Source: Halorhodospira sp. (GTDB lineage: Bacteria; Pseudomonadota; Gammaproteobacteria; Nitrococcales; Halorhodospiraceae). From it: a stretch of DNA of 13,842 bases. Below, piece after piece: positions 1 to 6,455 of this stretch (positions are counted from its first letter, which is position 1; each line of letters begins with the position of its first letter). Under the pieces are notes generated by a model. It was given only the letters and a program-made list of their open reading frames with translations, was not told the origin of the DNA and did no database searches. A program made the translations under genes and the position numbers. The DNA lies in the NCBI GenBank assembly GCA_007121755.1, contig SKJZ01000204.1:1-13842 (forward strand). Direction: 5' to 3'.

Positions 1-1323
1 GACGATCCGACGCCGTTCCGGTTGCTTCAGGAGGACGGGGAACCCTACTTCGTCGCCCAAAGCGGCCTGCAGGGCCAAGGACGGGCCGCACCGGATCACC
101 GGACGGTCTACCGTTCCGAGGCCACTCAGTATGAGCTGGCGGATACGGACGACAGCCTCGAGGTGCCGCTGTACTGGACGTCGGAGGGGATGGAATTTCG
201 GAAGGTTTACCGGTTCGAGCGAGACAGCTACCGAGTCCACGTTCGCCATGAGGTCCGCAATGACTCGGAGGAGGCGTGGCGTGGGTATCAATACGTACAG
301 CTTCGACGGGCGCCCGACCCGCCCGGGACTACGCCGTGGTATATCCATACCTATACCGGTGGCGTGATTTTTAGTCCAGAGGAGCGGTACGAGAAGATCT
401 CCTTCGGCGATATGGGTGACGCCGATCTGTCGCGTGACGTGCGTGACGGCTGGGCGGCTATGATCCAGCACTACTTTCTGGGCGCGATCATCCCACCGCG
501 CAGTGAGCAGTACCGGTATTTCACCCGGGCGCTTCCCGGCGAACACTACATTCTCGGTATGTCGTCATCGTGGGAGACAGTGGCGCCTGGCGAAGTCGGG
601 GAGTTCACGAACTTGCTCTTCCTTGGACCCAAGGAGCAAGAACGGCTCAATGCCGTGGATGCGGAAGGCCTGCGGCTTACGGTTGACTACGGCTTTTTAA
701 CGATTATCGCCAATCCGCTTTATTGGCTGCTGGACAACATTCACGGGGTTCTTGGCAATTGGGGATGGTCAATCCTCGCTCTGACACTGTTGATTAAGCT
801 GGTCTTCTATAAGTTGTCGGCGGTGAGCTATCGCTCTATGGCGAACATGCGTCGGGTCCAGCCGCGTATGCAGCAGATTCGCGAGCGCTACGGCGACGAT
901 CGGCAGCAGATGAACCAGGCGCTGATGGAGTTGTATAAGAAAGAGAAGATCAATCCGCTGGGCGGGTGCCTGCCGATATTGGTGCAGATTCCAGTATTCA
1001 TCGCGCTCTACTGGGTATTGTTGGAGAGTGTTGAGCTGCGGCACGCGCCGTTTATTCTCTGGATCAACGACCTATCCAGCCGCGATCCTTATTTCGTGTT
1101 GCCGGTGTTGATGGGGCTGACGATGTTCCTGCAGATGCGGCTGAACCCGGCGCCGATGGATCCGATTCAGCAGCGGATCATGCAGGTCCTGCCAATCGTC
1201 TTTACCGGTTTCTTCATGTTGTTCCCCGCCGGCTTGGTGTTGTATTGGCTGGCGAATAACGTGCTTTCAATTGGGCAGCAGTGGTTGATCATGCGCTCGG
1301 TCGAGAAGGAGCAGGCGGCGTAG
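1..1323 (+). CDS. yidC: Membrane protein insertase YidC (5'-truncated by window edge)
   Basis: YidC inserts and folds inner-membrane proteins, alone or with SecYEG; the ATP synthase subunits a and c encoded downstream are known clients of the family. The reading frame is open from base 1, so 440 residues are visible and roughly the first 100 (N-terminal anchor and start of the periplasmic domain) lie outside the window. Visible residues 1 to about 230 are the periplasmic beta-sandwich domain (QSGLQG, KVYRFERDSYRVHV, WAAMIQHYFLGAIIP, LTVDYGFLTII). The conserved insertase core follows: GNWGWSILALTLLIKLVFY with a Lys (visible residue 266) at the functional basic position of the hydrophilic groove (Arg366 in E. 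coli), the cytoplasmic loop SMANMRRVQPRMQQIRERYG, KINPLGGCLPILVQIPVFIALY, and the last membrane segments ending near FPAGLVLYWLANN. The short C-terminal tail lacks a long basic extension. In gammaproteobacteria rpmH and rnpA normally precede this gene. Identity is very secure. Confidence 0.98.
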   Translation, partial: DDPTPFRLLQEDGEPYFVAQSGLQGQGRAAPDHRTVYRSEATQYELADTDDSLEVPLYWTSEGMEFRKVYRFERDSYRVHVRHEVRNDSEEAWRGYQYVQLRRAPDPPGTTPWYIHTYTGGVIFSPEERYEKISFGDMGDADLSRDVRDGWAAMIQHYFLGAIIPPRSEQYRYFTRALPGEHYILGMSSSWETVAPGEVGEFTNLLFLGPKEQERLNAVDAEGLRLTVDYGFLTIIANPLYWLLDNIHGVLGNWGWSILALTLLIKLVFYKLSAVSYRSMANMRRVQPRMQQIRERYGDDRQQMNQALMELYKKEKINPLGGCLPILVQIPVFIALYWVLLESVELRHAPFILWINDLSSRDPYFVLPVLMGLTMFLQMRLNPAPMDPIQQRIMQVLPIVFTGFFMLFPAGLVLYWLANNVLSIGQQWLIMRSVEKEQAA

Positions 1324-2663
1324 ATACGATTTGCGCCTTGGCCACGCCGCCCGGACGGGGCGGTGTGGCCGTCGTGCGACTTTCCGGTCCCAATACGCAA
1401 GGAATCGCCGGGGCTATCGCGGGGCGACTCCCGGTGCCCCGGTACGCTGCGTTGCGGACGTTTCGCGATGCGGATGGGGCGGCCATCGATCGGGGGCTAC
1501 TGCTCTACTTTCCTGCCCCCAACTCTTATACCGGTGATGATACGGTCGAATTCCATTGCCACGGTGGACCTGCCGTGGTGGAAGCGTTACTGCGCCACCT
1601 CGTGCAGGTAGGAGCGCGCGGTGCGGAACCCGGGGAGTTCACGCAGCGGGCCTATTTAAACGGGAGGCTCGATCTCAGCCAAGCCGAGGCGGTTGCCGCG
1701 CTGATTGAGGCCGAGACCGGGGCAGCGGCGGCGGCCGCCTTGCGCTCGTTGGATGGCGAGTTCGGTCAAGCCGTGGATGCTGTAGCGGACTGGGTTGCCG
1801 CCGTACGGGTCGAGCTGGAGGCCGGGCTCGACTTCTCTGATGAGGAGGCGGTAGAGGGGCTCGGCGGTGGGGAGCTTCGTGGGCGTATTCTCGGAATCGT
1901 CGAGCATTTGGAGGAAATCCACCGGCGCGCCGCGCTTGGAGTGCAGGTCGGCCGGACCGGTGATCTCACCATCGTCGGCGCGCCGAATATGGGTAAGTCC
2001 AGTCTAATGAACGCGCTCTGCGGCAGGGATGCGGCCATTGTGCACGCCGCGGCCGGCACAACGCGGGATGTCGTCACCGAACCGATTCGATTCGGTGGCC
2101 GGTCGGTTCGGCTAGTCGATACGGCTGGTTTGAGAAGCGGTGAGGGCGTCGGGGACGTCGAGGTGGAGGGGGTGCGCCGGGCGAGGCGCGCGGCCGCGGG
2201 CGCGCTTCACGTTATGTTGGCCGTTGAGGACGGGCAGAGGCTCGATGAAGCAGCTGAGTCGGTTATCCGGAAAGTCGGCGTTGAGCGGATGACACTGGTG
2301 CGCACGAAAACGGATCTTGGCGGCGGGGCCACCGGGCTACGCGATTCAAAGTTGGTGGGCCTGACGGAGGTCGCGGTCAGCGCGAAGACGGGGGAAGGGC
2401 TGGAGGCGCTGATTGCCCGCCTGGAAGAGGTGGGTGGCGGTGCGTCTGGAGAAGACGCCTGGGCGGCCAAGGAACGGCATCTCGCAGCGCTGGATCGGGC
2501 AAAGGCGGCGCTTTATAGGGCGTGCCGGGCGGTGGAAGGCGGTGAAGAGATGGTCGCGGAGGATCTTCGCGAGGCTCAGGATCAGCTTGGGGAGATCACC
2601 GGGCGCGTGACGACGGAAGAGTTGCTGGGGCGGATTTTTTCAAGCTTCTGTATTGGGAAGTGA
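1281..2663 (+). CDS. mnmE: tRNA modification GTPase MnmE (TrmE)
   Basis: MnmE is the GTPase partner of MnmG; together they add the (carboxymethyl)aminomethyl group to C5 of wobble uridine in certain tRNAs, with MnmE binding the folate cofactor. The N-terminal folate-binding domain starts at DTICALATPPGRGG and contains YTGDDTVEFHCHGG and GEFTQRAYLNGRLDLSQAEAV. The G domain is inserted in a helical domain: G1 GAPNMGKS at residues 233-240, G2 AGTTRD, G3 DTAG, G4 TKTD at 342-345 (usually NKxD), G5 SAKTGEG. The protein ends in the family hallmark FCIGK, whose Cys is needed for activity. Length is 460 residues from GTG 1281, against 454 in E. coli. That GTG is the only in-frame canonical start that keeps the whole N-terminal domain; it overlaps yidC by 43 bp and would add about 13 residues ahead of the usual N-terminus. 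A good AAGGAG (1306-1311) instead sits 8 nt before a GTA codon at 1320. The exact start is therefore uncertain, although the gene is not. Confidence 0.97.
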   Translation: MVDHALGREGAGGVDTICALATPPGRGGVAVVRLSGPNTQGIAGAIAGRLPVPRYAALRTFRDADGAAIDRGLLLYFPAPNSYTGDDTVEFHCHGGPAVVEALLRHLVQVGARGAEPGEFTQRAYLNGRLDLSQAEAVAALIEAETGAAAAAALRSLDGEFGQAVDAVADWVAAVRVELEAGLDFSDEEAVEGLGGGELRGRILGIVEHLEEIHRRAALGVQVGRTGDLTIVGAPNMGKSSLMNALCGRDAAIVHAAAGTTRDVVTEPIRFGGRSVRLVDTAGLRSGEGVGDVEVEGVRRARRAAAGALHVMLAVEDGQRLDEAAESVIRKVGVERMTLVRTKTDLGGGATGLRDSKLVGLTEVAVSAKTGEGLEALIARLEEVGGGASGEDAWAAKERHLAALDRAKAALYRACRAVEGGEEMVAEDLREAQDQLGEITGRVTTEELLGRIFSSFCIGK

Positions 2664-2686
2664 AGTAGCGTATGTGCTCTATTGGG

Positions 2687-2735
2687 GTATCGGGATGCTT
2701 GAAGGGTGGTCGCTGGTGTATCCCGCCTCTGTGTC
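2687..2735 (+). repeat. Left 49-bp arm of the inverted repeat
   Basis: It starts GTATCGGGATGCTTGAAGGG and ends CCTCTGTGTC, and is an exact reverse complement of 2896-2944. Within the arm, CGGGAT (2691-2696) can also pair with ATCCCG (2720-2725), so each arm could fold locally as well as with its partner. Confidence 0.95.
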
Positions 2736-2895
2736 TGCCGAACGCGCCCTTCGGGTCCCCTGCGCTTCTCGGCCGACCGGGAGCGCGCGCAAAAACTCGC
2801 GGCGCTGGCGCGCCGCTCAGGCAGCTTGCGCGCTCTTCGAGCGGCTACGCCGCTCTCCGTCCCGTTCGCCCTCCGATGCTCGGCGCGTCCGGATG

Positions 2896-2944
2896 GACAC
2901 AGAGGCGGGATACACCAGCGACCACCCTTCAAGCATCCCGATAC
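2896..2944 (-). repeat. Right 49-bp arm of the inverted repeat
   Basis: It starts GACACAGAGGCGGGATACAC and ends AAGCATCCCGATAC, and is an exact reverse complement of 2687-2735. Its outer end lies 10 bp from the 16-bp parS core. Confidence 0.95.
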
Positions 2945-2952
2945 GTGCCACC

Positions 2953-2972
2953 GATGTTCCACGTGGAACATC
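2953..2972. other. parS: parS chromosome-partition site (ParB binding site)
   Basis: The sequence GATGTTCCACGTGGAACATC is a perfect 20-bp palindrome. Its 16-bp core at 2955-2970 (TGTTCCACGTGGAACA) matches the well-known bacterial parS consensus TGTTNCACGTGNAACA at every defined position. The genes for ParA and ParB lie about 2.7 kb downstream, the usual arrangement for an origin-proximal partition locus. ParB binds the palindrome as a dimer, loads as a CTP-dependent clamp and spreads outward over neighbouring DNA, so mnmE, mnmG and the inverted-repeat element would all lie inside the ParB-covered zone. Confidence 0.96.
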
Positions 2973-3087
2973 ACTTCGGCCCCACGCTGCTTGCGGTGGC
3001 CCCACTAGCCACGCCTCGAGCGAGGTGAACCCACCATCGCGCCAACAACGCTGACACTTACGGTACGAGGTGTGAAAAAATCCAGCG

Positions 3088-4992
3088 ATGACACAGTGGA
3101 GCGACTACGACGTGATGGTTATCGGTGGCGGCCATGCGGGCATAGAAGCCGCGTCCGCCGCTGCGCGAATGGGCCGCGCCACACTATTGCTCACTCAGAG
3201 CCTCGATACGCTTGGCGCGCTCTCCTGTAACCCCGCTATCGGAGGGATCGGCAAAGGGCACTTGGTCCGCGAGATCGACGCGCTGGGCGGTTTGATGGGT
3301 ACCATCGCCGACGCCGCAGCGATCCAGGGGCGTCTCCTGAACCGGCGCAAGGGCCCGGCGGTCCGCGCGACGCGAATCCAGGCCGATCGCCTCACGTACC
3401 GGAGCGTCACGCACACTGCAATCTTCGGCCAGCCTAATCTGCAACTGTTCCAGGACGAGGCAGAGGCGCTGCGGGTCGAAAACGGGGCGTGCCGCGGCGT
3501 AATCACAAGGGGTGGCCGCGTACTCCGGGGCAAAACGGTAATCCTTACAGCGGGGACATTCCTGGCAGGACGTGTGCATATTGGCGAAAAAAGCTATCCC
3601 GCCGGCCGGGCCAGTGACCCCGCCGCCGCGCGTCTGGCAGAGCATATTCGGGATCTAGGCTTGAATATGGGCCGCCTGAAAACCGGTACTCCCCCGCGTC
3701 TCGATGCGCGCACGGTCCAGTTCGATCGGCTGGAGGCACAAAAGGGGGAGAGCCCCCTCCCCCGGTTTGGCCGATTCCGCCCCGCTCCTCCACCGCTACG
3801 CCAAGTGGCATGCCATATCGCCCATACGAATCCAAAGACCCACGAGATCATCCGGGACGGCATCCCCTGCTCGCCGATGTATACCGGAGCGATAGAAGGA
3901 CCGGGGCCGCGGTACTGCCCCTCCATCGAGGATAAGGTAGTACGCTTCGCTCATCGCGATGCGCACCAGATCTTTTTGGAGCCCGAAGGGCTCGACTCCA
4001 TGGAGATCTACCCGAATGGCATCTCCACGAGTCTGCCGCTGGACGTCCAGATCCGTGCGGTTCAAAGCATCGCGGGTTTGGAGGAGGCGAGGATCACGCG
4101 GCCGGGCTACGCGATCGAATACGACTTTCTAGATCCCCGAAGCCTTCATCCCTGGTTGGAGGTGCGTGCTGTGCCAGGCCTGTTCATGGCAGGCCAGGTC
4201 AACGGCACCACGGGTTACGAGGAGGCGGCGGCACAGGGGCTGATCGCAGGCGTCAATGCCGCTCTGCGGTGTGCCGAAAGCGAGCCGTGGTACCCGATGC
4301 GCCACGAAGCCTATACCGGTGTAATGTTGGATGATCTGGTAACCACGGGATTGACCGAACCGTACCGGATGTTCACCAGCCGCGCAGAACATCGTCTCGG
4401 CTTGCGGGAAGACAACGCGGATTTGCGTCTGACTCCTACAGCGCGCACGCTTGGCCTGATCGACGAGTCGCGATGGGCGGCTTTTGAGAGCTTCCGTGAA
4501 GATCTCGAAGCAGAGCGCGCCTACATTCACGCCACCCGTATCTATCCAAACGCCCTCTCCGAAACGGAGGAGGACGCGCTCGGTGGGACGCTGCGTAGCC
4601 CCCAGAGCATTGCTGAACTCATGCGCCGCCCATCCCTCGGTTACCGTGAGTTGGTCGCCATCGCTGGCGATGATCGGCGGCCACCCGAATCGGTGATCGA
4701 GCAGTTGGAGGTGGAGGCCCGTTATGCGGGCTACCTGGAGCGCGAACGCGCCGAGGCGGGACGTCTGCGCCGATACGCCGACGTTGTGATTCCGCAGGAG
4801 TGCGATTATGAGGCGATCGACGGTCTGTCGAATGAGGTTCGCCAGCGCCTTATTCAGCAACGTCCGCATACCGTCGGGCAGGCAAGCCGCCTTCCGGGGG
4901 TGACGCCGGCGGCGGTCTCCTTGCTGTTGGTACATCTCAGGCGCCGCGGATGGTTGCGGTTTCCGAGAACACAGGAGGGCGAGCCGGGGTGA
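3088..4992 (+). CDS. mnmG: tRNA uridine 5-carboxymethylaminomethyl modification enzyme MnmG (GidA)
   Basis: MnmG is the FAD- and NADH-dependent partner of MnmE in cytoplasmic tRNA wobble-uridine modification. The 634-residue protein starts with the FAD-binding Rossmann motif GGGHAG at residues 13-18. It carries SCNPAIGGIGKGH with Cys47 and GPRYCPSIEDKVVRF with Cys277; both cysteines required in the E. coli enzyme are at the same residue numbers. The second family signature (AGQVNG...GYEEAAAQG) spans about 368-391, SRAEHRLGLREDNADLRL is the conserved region that follows, and the C-terminal helical domain that contacts MnmE includes GLSNEVRQRL and GQASRLPGVTPAA. The start at ATG 3088 is supported by exact alignment of the N-terminus, although no good Shine-Dalgarno precedes it (only a distant GAGGTG at 3067-3072). 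The gene overlaps rsmG by 4 bp. Identity is very secure. Confidence 0.98.
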   Translation: MTQWSDYDVMVIGGGHAGIEAASAAARMGRATLLLTQSLDTLGALSCNPAIGGIGKGHLVREIDALGGLMGTIADAAAIQGRLLNRRKGPAVRATRIQADRLTYRSVTHTAIFGQPNLQLFQDEAEALRVENGACRGVITRGGRVLRGKTVILTAGTFLAGRVHIGEKSYPAGRASDPAAARLAEHIRDLGLNMGRLKTGTPPRLDARTVQFDRLEAQKGESPLPRFGRFRPAPPPLRQVACHIAHTNPKTHEIIRDGIPCSPMYTGAIEGPGPRYCPSIEDKVVRFAHRDAHQIFLEPEGLDSMEIYPNGISTSLPLDVQIRAVQSIAGLEEARITRPGYAIEYDFLDPRSLHPWLEVRAVPGLFMAGQVNGTTGYEEAAAQGLIAGVNAALRCAESEPWYPMRHEAYTGVMLDDLVTTGLTEPYRMFTSRAEHRLGLREDNADLRLTPTARTLGLIDESRWAAFESFREDLEAERAYIHATRIYPNALSETEEDALGGTLRSPQSIAELMRRPSLGYRELVAIAGDDRRPPESVIEQLEVEARYAGYLERERAEAGRLRRYADVVIPQECDYEAIDGLSNEVRQRLIQQRPHTVGQASRLPGVTPAAVSLLLVHLRRRGWLRFPRTQEGEPG

Positions 4993-5654
4993 CCACCGCC
5001 ATACTGCGGAAGACGCTGACAGCGGGGCTGGCCCGCCTCGAACGGCCTTTGCCCGAGGAGGCGGTCGAGGCGCTGTTGGCTTACGTCAACCTTCTCCACC
5101 GTTGGAATCGCGCCTACAATCTCACCGCTGTCCGGGGCCCTGCGGAAATGATCCGACGCCATGTCATCGAAAGCGTCGCGATTCTCCCGTATGTGACCGG
5201 GCGGACATTGTTGGACGTGGGAAGTGGCGCCGGTATCCCCGGCTTGCCACTGGCTGTCGCCCGTGGGCACGGCACGGTGGAACTGATGGATAGCAGCTCC
5301 AAGCGGGTCCGTTTTCTGCGTCATGTCGTCGCTACACTCGGGCTTTCCAACGTTCAAGTGGTGCATGGCCGTGCGGAGCGGGTACCGGGCCGTGACGTCG
5401 ACTGTGTTACCGCGCGCGCGGTGGCCGCGTTAGACCGCCTGTTGCCGATGGCGGTACGCCATTGCACGCCCGGGGGACAAGTGCTTGCTCTAAAGGGGCC
5501 GCGTGTGGAGGAGGAGATCGACGCGTTGCCGCCGCAGCTGCGCCGCGGCGTGACGGTGGAGACGCTTCAGGTGCCGGATGATGAGAGGCGTATTACGATA
5601 GTGGTGTACCATTTGCCCGGCGGGATCGAACAGAAACAAAACAGTCAGGAGTGA
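4989..5654 (+). CDS. rsmG: 16S rRNA (guanine-N7)-methyltransferase RsmG (GidB)
   Basis: RsmG methylates N7 of G527 (E. coli numbering) in 16S rRNA using S-adenosylmethionine. The protein shows the family entry region YVNLLHRWNRAYNLTAVR, then the SAM-binding motif I LLDVGSGAGIPG (about residues 74-85), ELMDSSSKRVRFLRHV, and a basic/acidic C-terminal region with LALKGPRVEEEID and a VVYHLPGG end. I chose GTG 4989 (221 residues; E. coli has 207) because a strong AGGAGG (4973-4978) lies 10 nt upstream and the start forms a GTGA overlap with the mnmG stop, suggesting translational coupling. An in-frame ATG at 4950 would add 13 residues inside mnmG and has no comparable ribosome-binding site. Downstream, parA begins 3 nt after the stop. 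Confidence 0.96.
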   Translation: MTTAILRKTLTAGLARLERPLPEEAVEALLAYVNLLHRWNRAYNLTAVRGPAEMIRRHVIESVAILPYVTGRTLLDVGSGAGIPGLPLAVARGHGTVELMDSSSKRVRFLRHVVATLGLSNVQVVHGRAERVPGRDVDCVTARAVAALDRLLPMAVRHCTPGGQVLALKGPRVEEEIDALPPQLRRGVTVETLQVPDDERRITIVVYHLPGGIEQKQNSQE

Positions 5655-5657
5655 CCG

Positions 5658-6434
5658 ATGCCACGTATCATCGCAGTCGCGAATCAGAAGGGCGGAGTAG
5701 GAAAGACCACAACGTGCGTGAACCTGGCCGCCTCGCTCGCCGTCGGCGGCAAGCGGGTCTTGCTAGTGGACCTGGATCCGCAGGGCAACGCTACGGTCGG
5801 CTGCGGTGTGGACAAGAACTCCGTGAGCCCAACCGCGTATGAAGCACTCATGGAAGAAATCCCTTTGAGCGACGCTATTATTACGCCGGACGAGCCGGGC
5901 TTCGACTTGATTGTGGCGAACGGTAACCTTACCGCCGCCGAAGTCGAGCTCCTCGATGCGGAGGGCCGGGAACAGCGGCTACGTGAACAACTGGCGACGG
6001 TGAGGGACAGCTACGAGTACATCCTGATCGATTGCCCACCGTCCTTGAATATCCTGACGGTCAACGCGCTGGTCGCCGCCGACGGAGTGCTGATCCCGAT
6101 CCAGTGCGAATACTTTGCCTTGGAGGGGCTCACCGCCCTGCTCGACACCATACGCCGCGTTCAGGCCAAGGCGAATCGCGAGCTCACCATAGAGGGCTTG
6201 CTTCGCACGATGTTCGATCCGCGCAATAAACTTGCCAACCAAGTCGGAGATCAATTGACCGCGCACTTCGACGAACAGGTCTACCGGACAATGATTCCGC
6301 GGAACGTCCGCCTGGCCGAGGCCCCCAGCCACGGGGTGCCCGCGCTCTGTTACGACCGGGCGTCTCGCGGCTCGCTGGCCTACATGGCGTTGGCCAGCGA
6401 GATGGTGCGCCGCCACGGCGGCGCGCACGCCTAA
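5658..6434 (+). CDS. parA: Chromosome-partitioning ATPase ParA (Soj family)
   Basis: ParA is a Walker-type ATPase that binds the nucleoid as an ATP dimer and is released by ParB, moving parS-ParB complexes and so segregating the origin region. The 258-residue protein has the deviant Walker A motif KGGVGKTT at residues 11-18, including the signature lysine that contacts the partner nucleotide, DLDPQGN at 38-44 (Walker A'), and YILIDCPPSLNILTVNAL with the Walker B aspartate. The region PIQCEYFALEGLTALLDTI and the C-terminal IPRNVRLAEAPSHGVPALCYD are typical of chromosomal Soj/ParA. There is no N-terminal helix-turn-helix domain, which separates it from the larger plasmid type Ia ParAs. A clear AGGAG at 5647-5651 precedes ATG 5658 by 6 nt and overlaps the end of rsmG, pointing to one transcript with mnmG-rsmG. 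Confidence 0.98.
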   Translation: MPRIIAVANQKGGVGKTTTCVNLAASLAVGGKRVLLVDLDPQGNATVGCGVDKNSVSPTAYEALMEEIPLSDAIITPDEPGFDLIVANGNLTAAEVELLDAEGREQRLREQLATVRDSYEYILIDCPPSLNILTVNALVAADGVLIPIQCEYFALEGLTALLDTIRRVQAKANRELTIEGLLRTMFDPRNKLANQVGDQLTAHFDEQVYRTMIPRNVRLAEAPSHGVPALCYDRASRGSLAYMALASEMVRRHGGAHA

Positions 6435-6455
6435 GACGCGATTGGAGGCGGTCGT

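Larger units (their letters stand above)
2687..2944. repeat. 258-bp element with perfect 49-bp terminal inverted repeats (MITE-like or structured dispersed repeat)
   Basis: The left arm 2687-2735 is the exact reverse complement of the right arm 2896-2944 over all 49 bases; pairing stops sharply at both ends. The 160-bp centre is GC-rich and rich in hairpins of its own: GCGCT/AGCGC at 2762-2786, GCGGCG/CGCCGC at 2799-2816, and a perfect 7-bp stem GAGCGGC-TAC-GCCGCTC at 2839-2855. The element begins 23 bp after the mnmE stop codon and ends 10 bp before parS. No transposase or other protein can be read in it and I see no clear target-site duplication. Small size, no coding content and long matching ends resemble a MITE or another non-autonomous repeat. 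From memory, unverified, peptide strings from its shadow frames resemble those in spurious hypothetical proteins of other proteobacteria. The structure is directly visible; its class is inference. Confidence 0.85.
2664..3087. other. Gene-free gap between mnmE and mnmG holding an inverted-repeat element and parS
   Basis: This 424-bp stretch has no credible protein gene. Several overlapping frames stay open on both strands through 2670-3050, as expected for GC-rich DNA containing a long inverted repeat, but none has a ribosome-binding site, a recognisable domain or protein-like composition. What it holds, in order, is a 258-bp inverted-repeat element (2687-2944), a parS site (2953-2972), and about 115 bp leading to mnmG. 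The last part contains a small inverted repeat (GTGGC at 2996-3000 with GCCAC at 3008-3012) and an A-run at 3075-3080 just before mnmG. I found no DnaA-box-like TTATNCACA on either strand, so despite the E. coli precedent of oriC beside mnmG, nothing here looks like a replication origin. A promoter for mnmG is expected here, but I could not place one convincingly. Confidence 0.8.

Noticed and set aside
2653..3054. Overlapping open frames of about 100-133 codons on both strands through the mnmE-mnmG gap
   Set aside because: Three forward and two reverse frames are open across the same DNA, as expected for GC-rich sequence within a long inverted repeat. None has a ribosome-binding site, domain or protein-like composition, and several merely translate the repeat arms.
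3051..3080. Promoter-like CTGACA (3051-3056) followed by an A-run ahead of mnmG
   Set aside because: The -35 box is good but no acceptable -10 box lies at 16-18 bp (GAAAAA or AAAAAA only), so I did not annotate it, although some promoter is expected in this gap.
2664..3087. Possible oriC, CRISPR array, tRNA or integron attachment site in the gap
   Set aside because: No DnaA boxes, no regularly spaced direct repeats, no tRNA cloverleaf and no integrase or cassette structure were seen; the only repeat is the single inverted pair.
4129..4935. 268-codon antisense open frame opposite mnmG
   Set aside because: Shadow of the conserved mnmG coding sequence; no family features.
4950..4988. ATG 4950 as the start of rsmG
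   Set aside because: It would extend 13 residues into mnmG without a good ribosome-binding site, whereas GTG 4989 has AGGAGG 10 nt upstream and a coupled 4-bp overlap.
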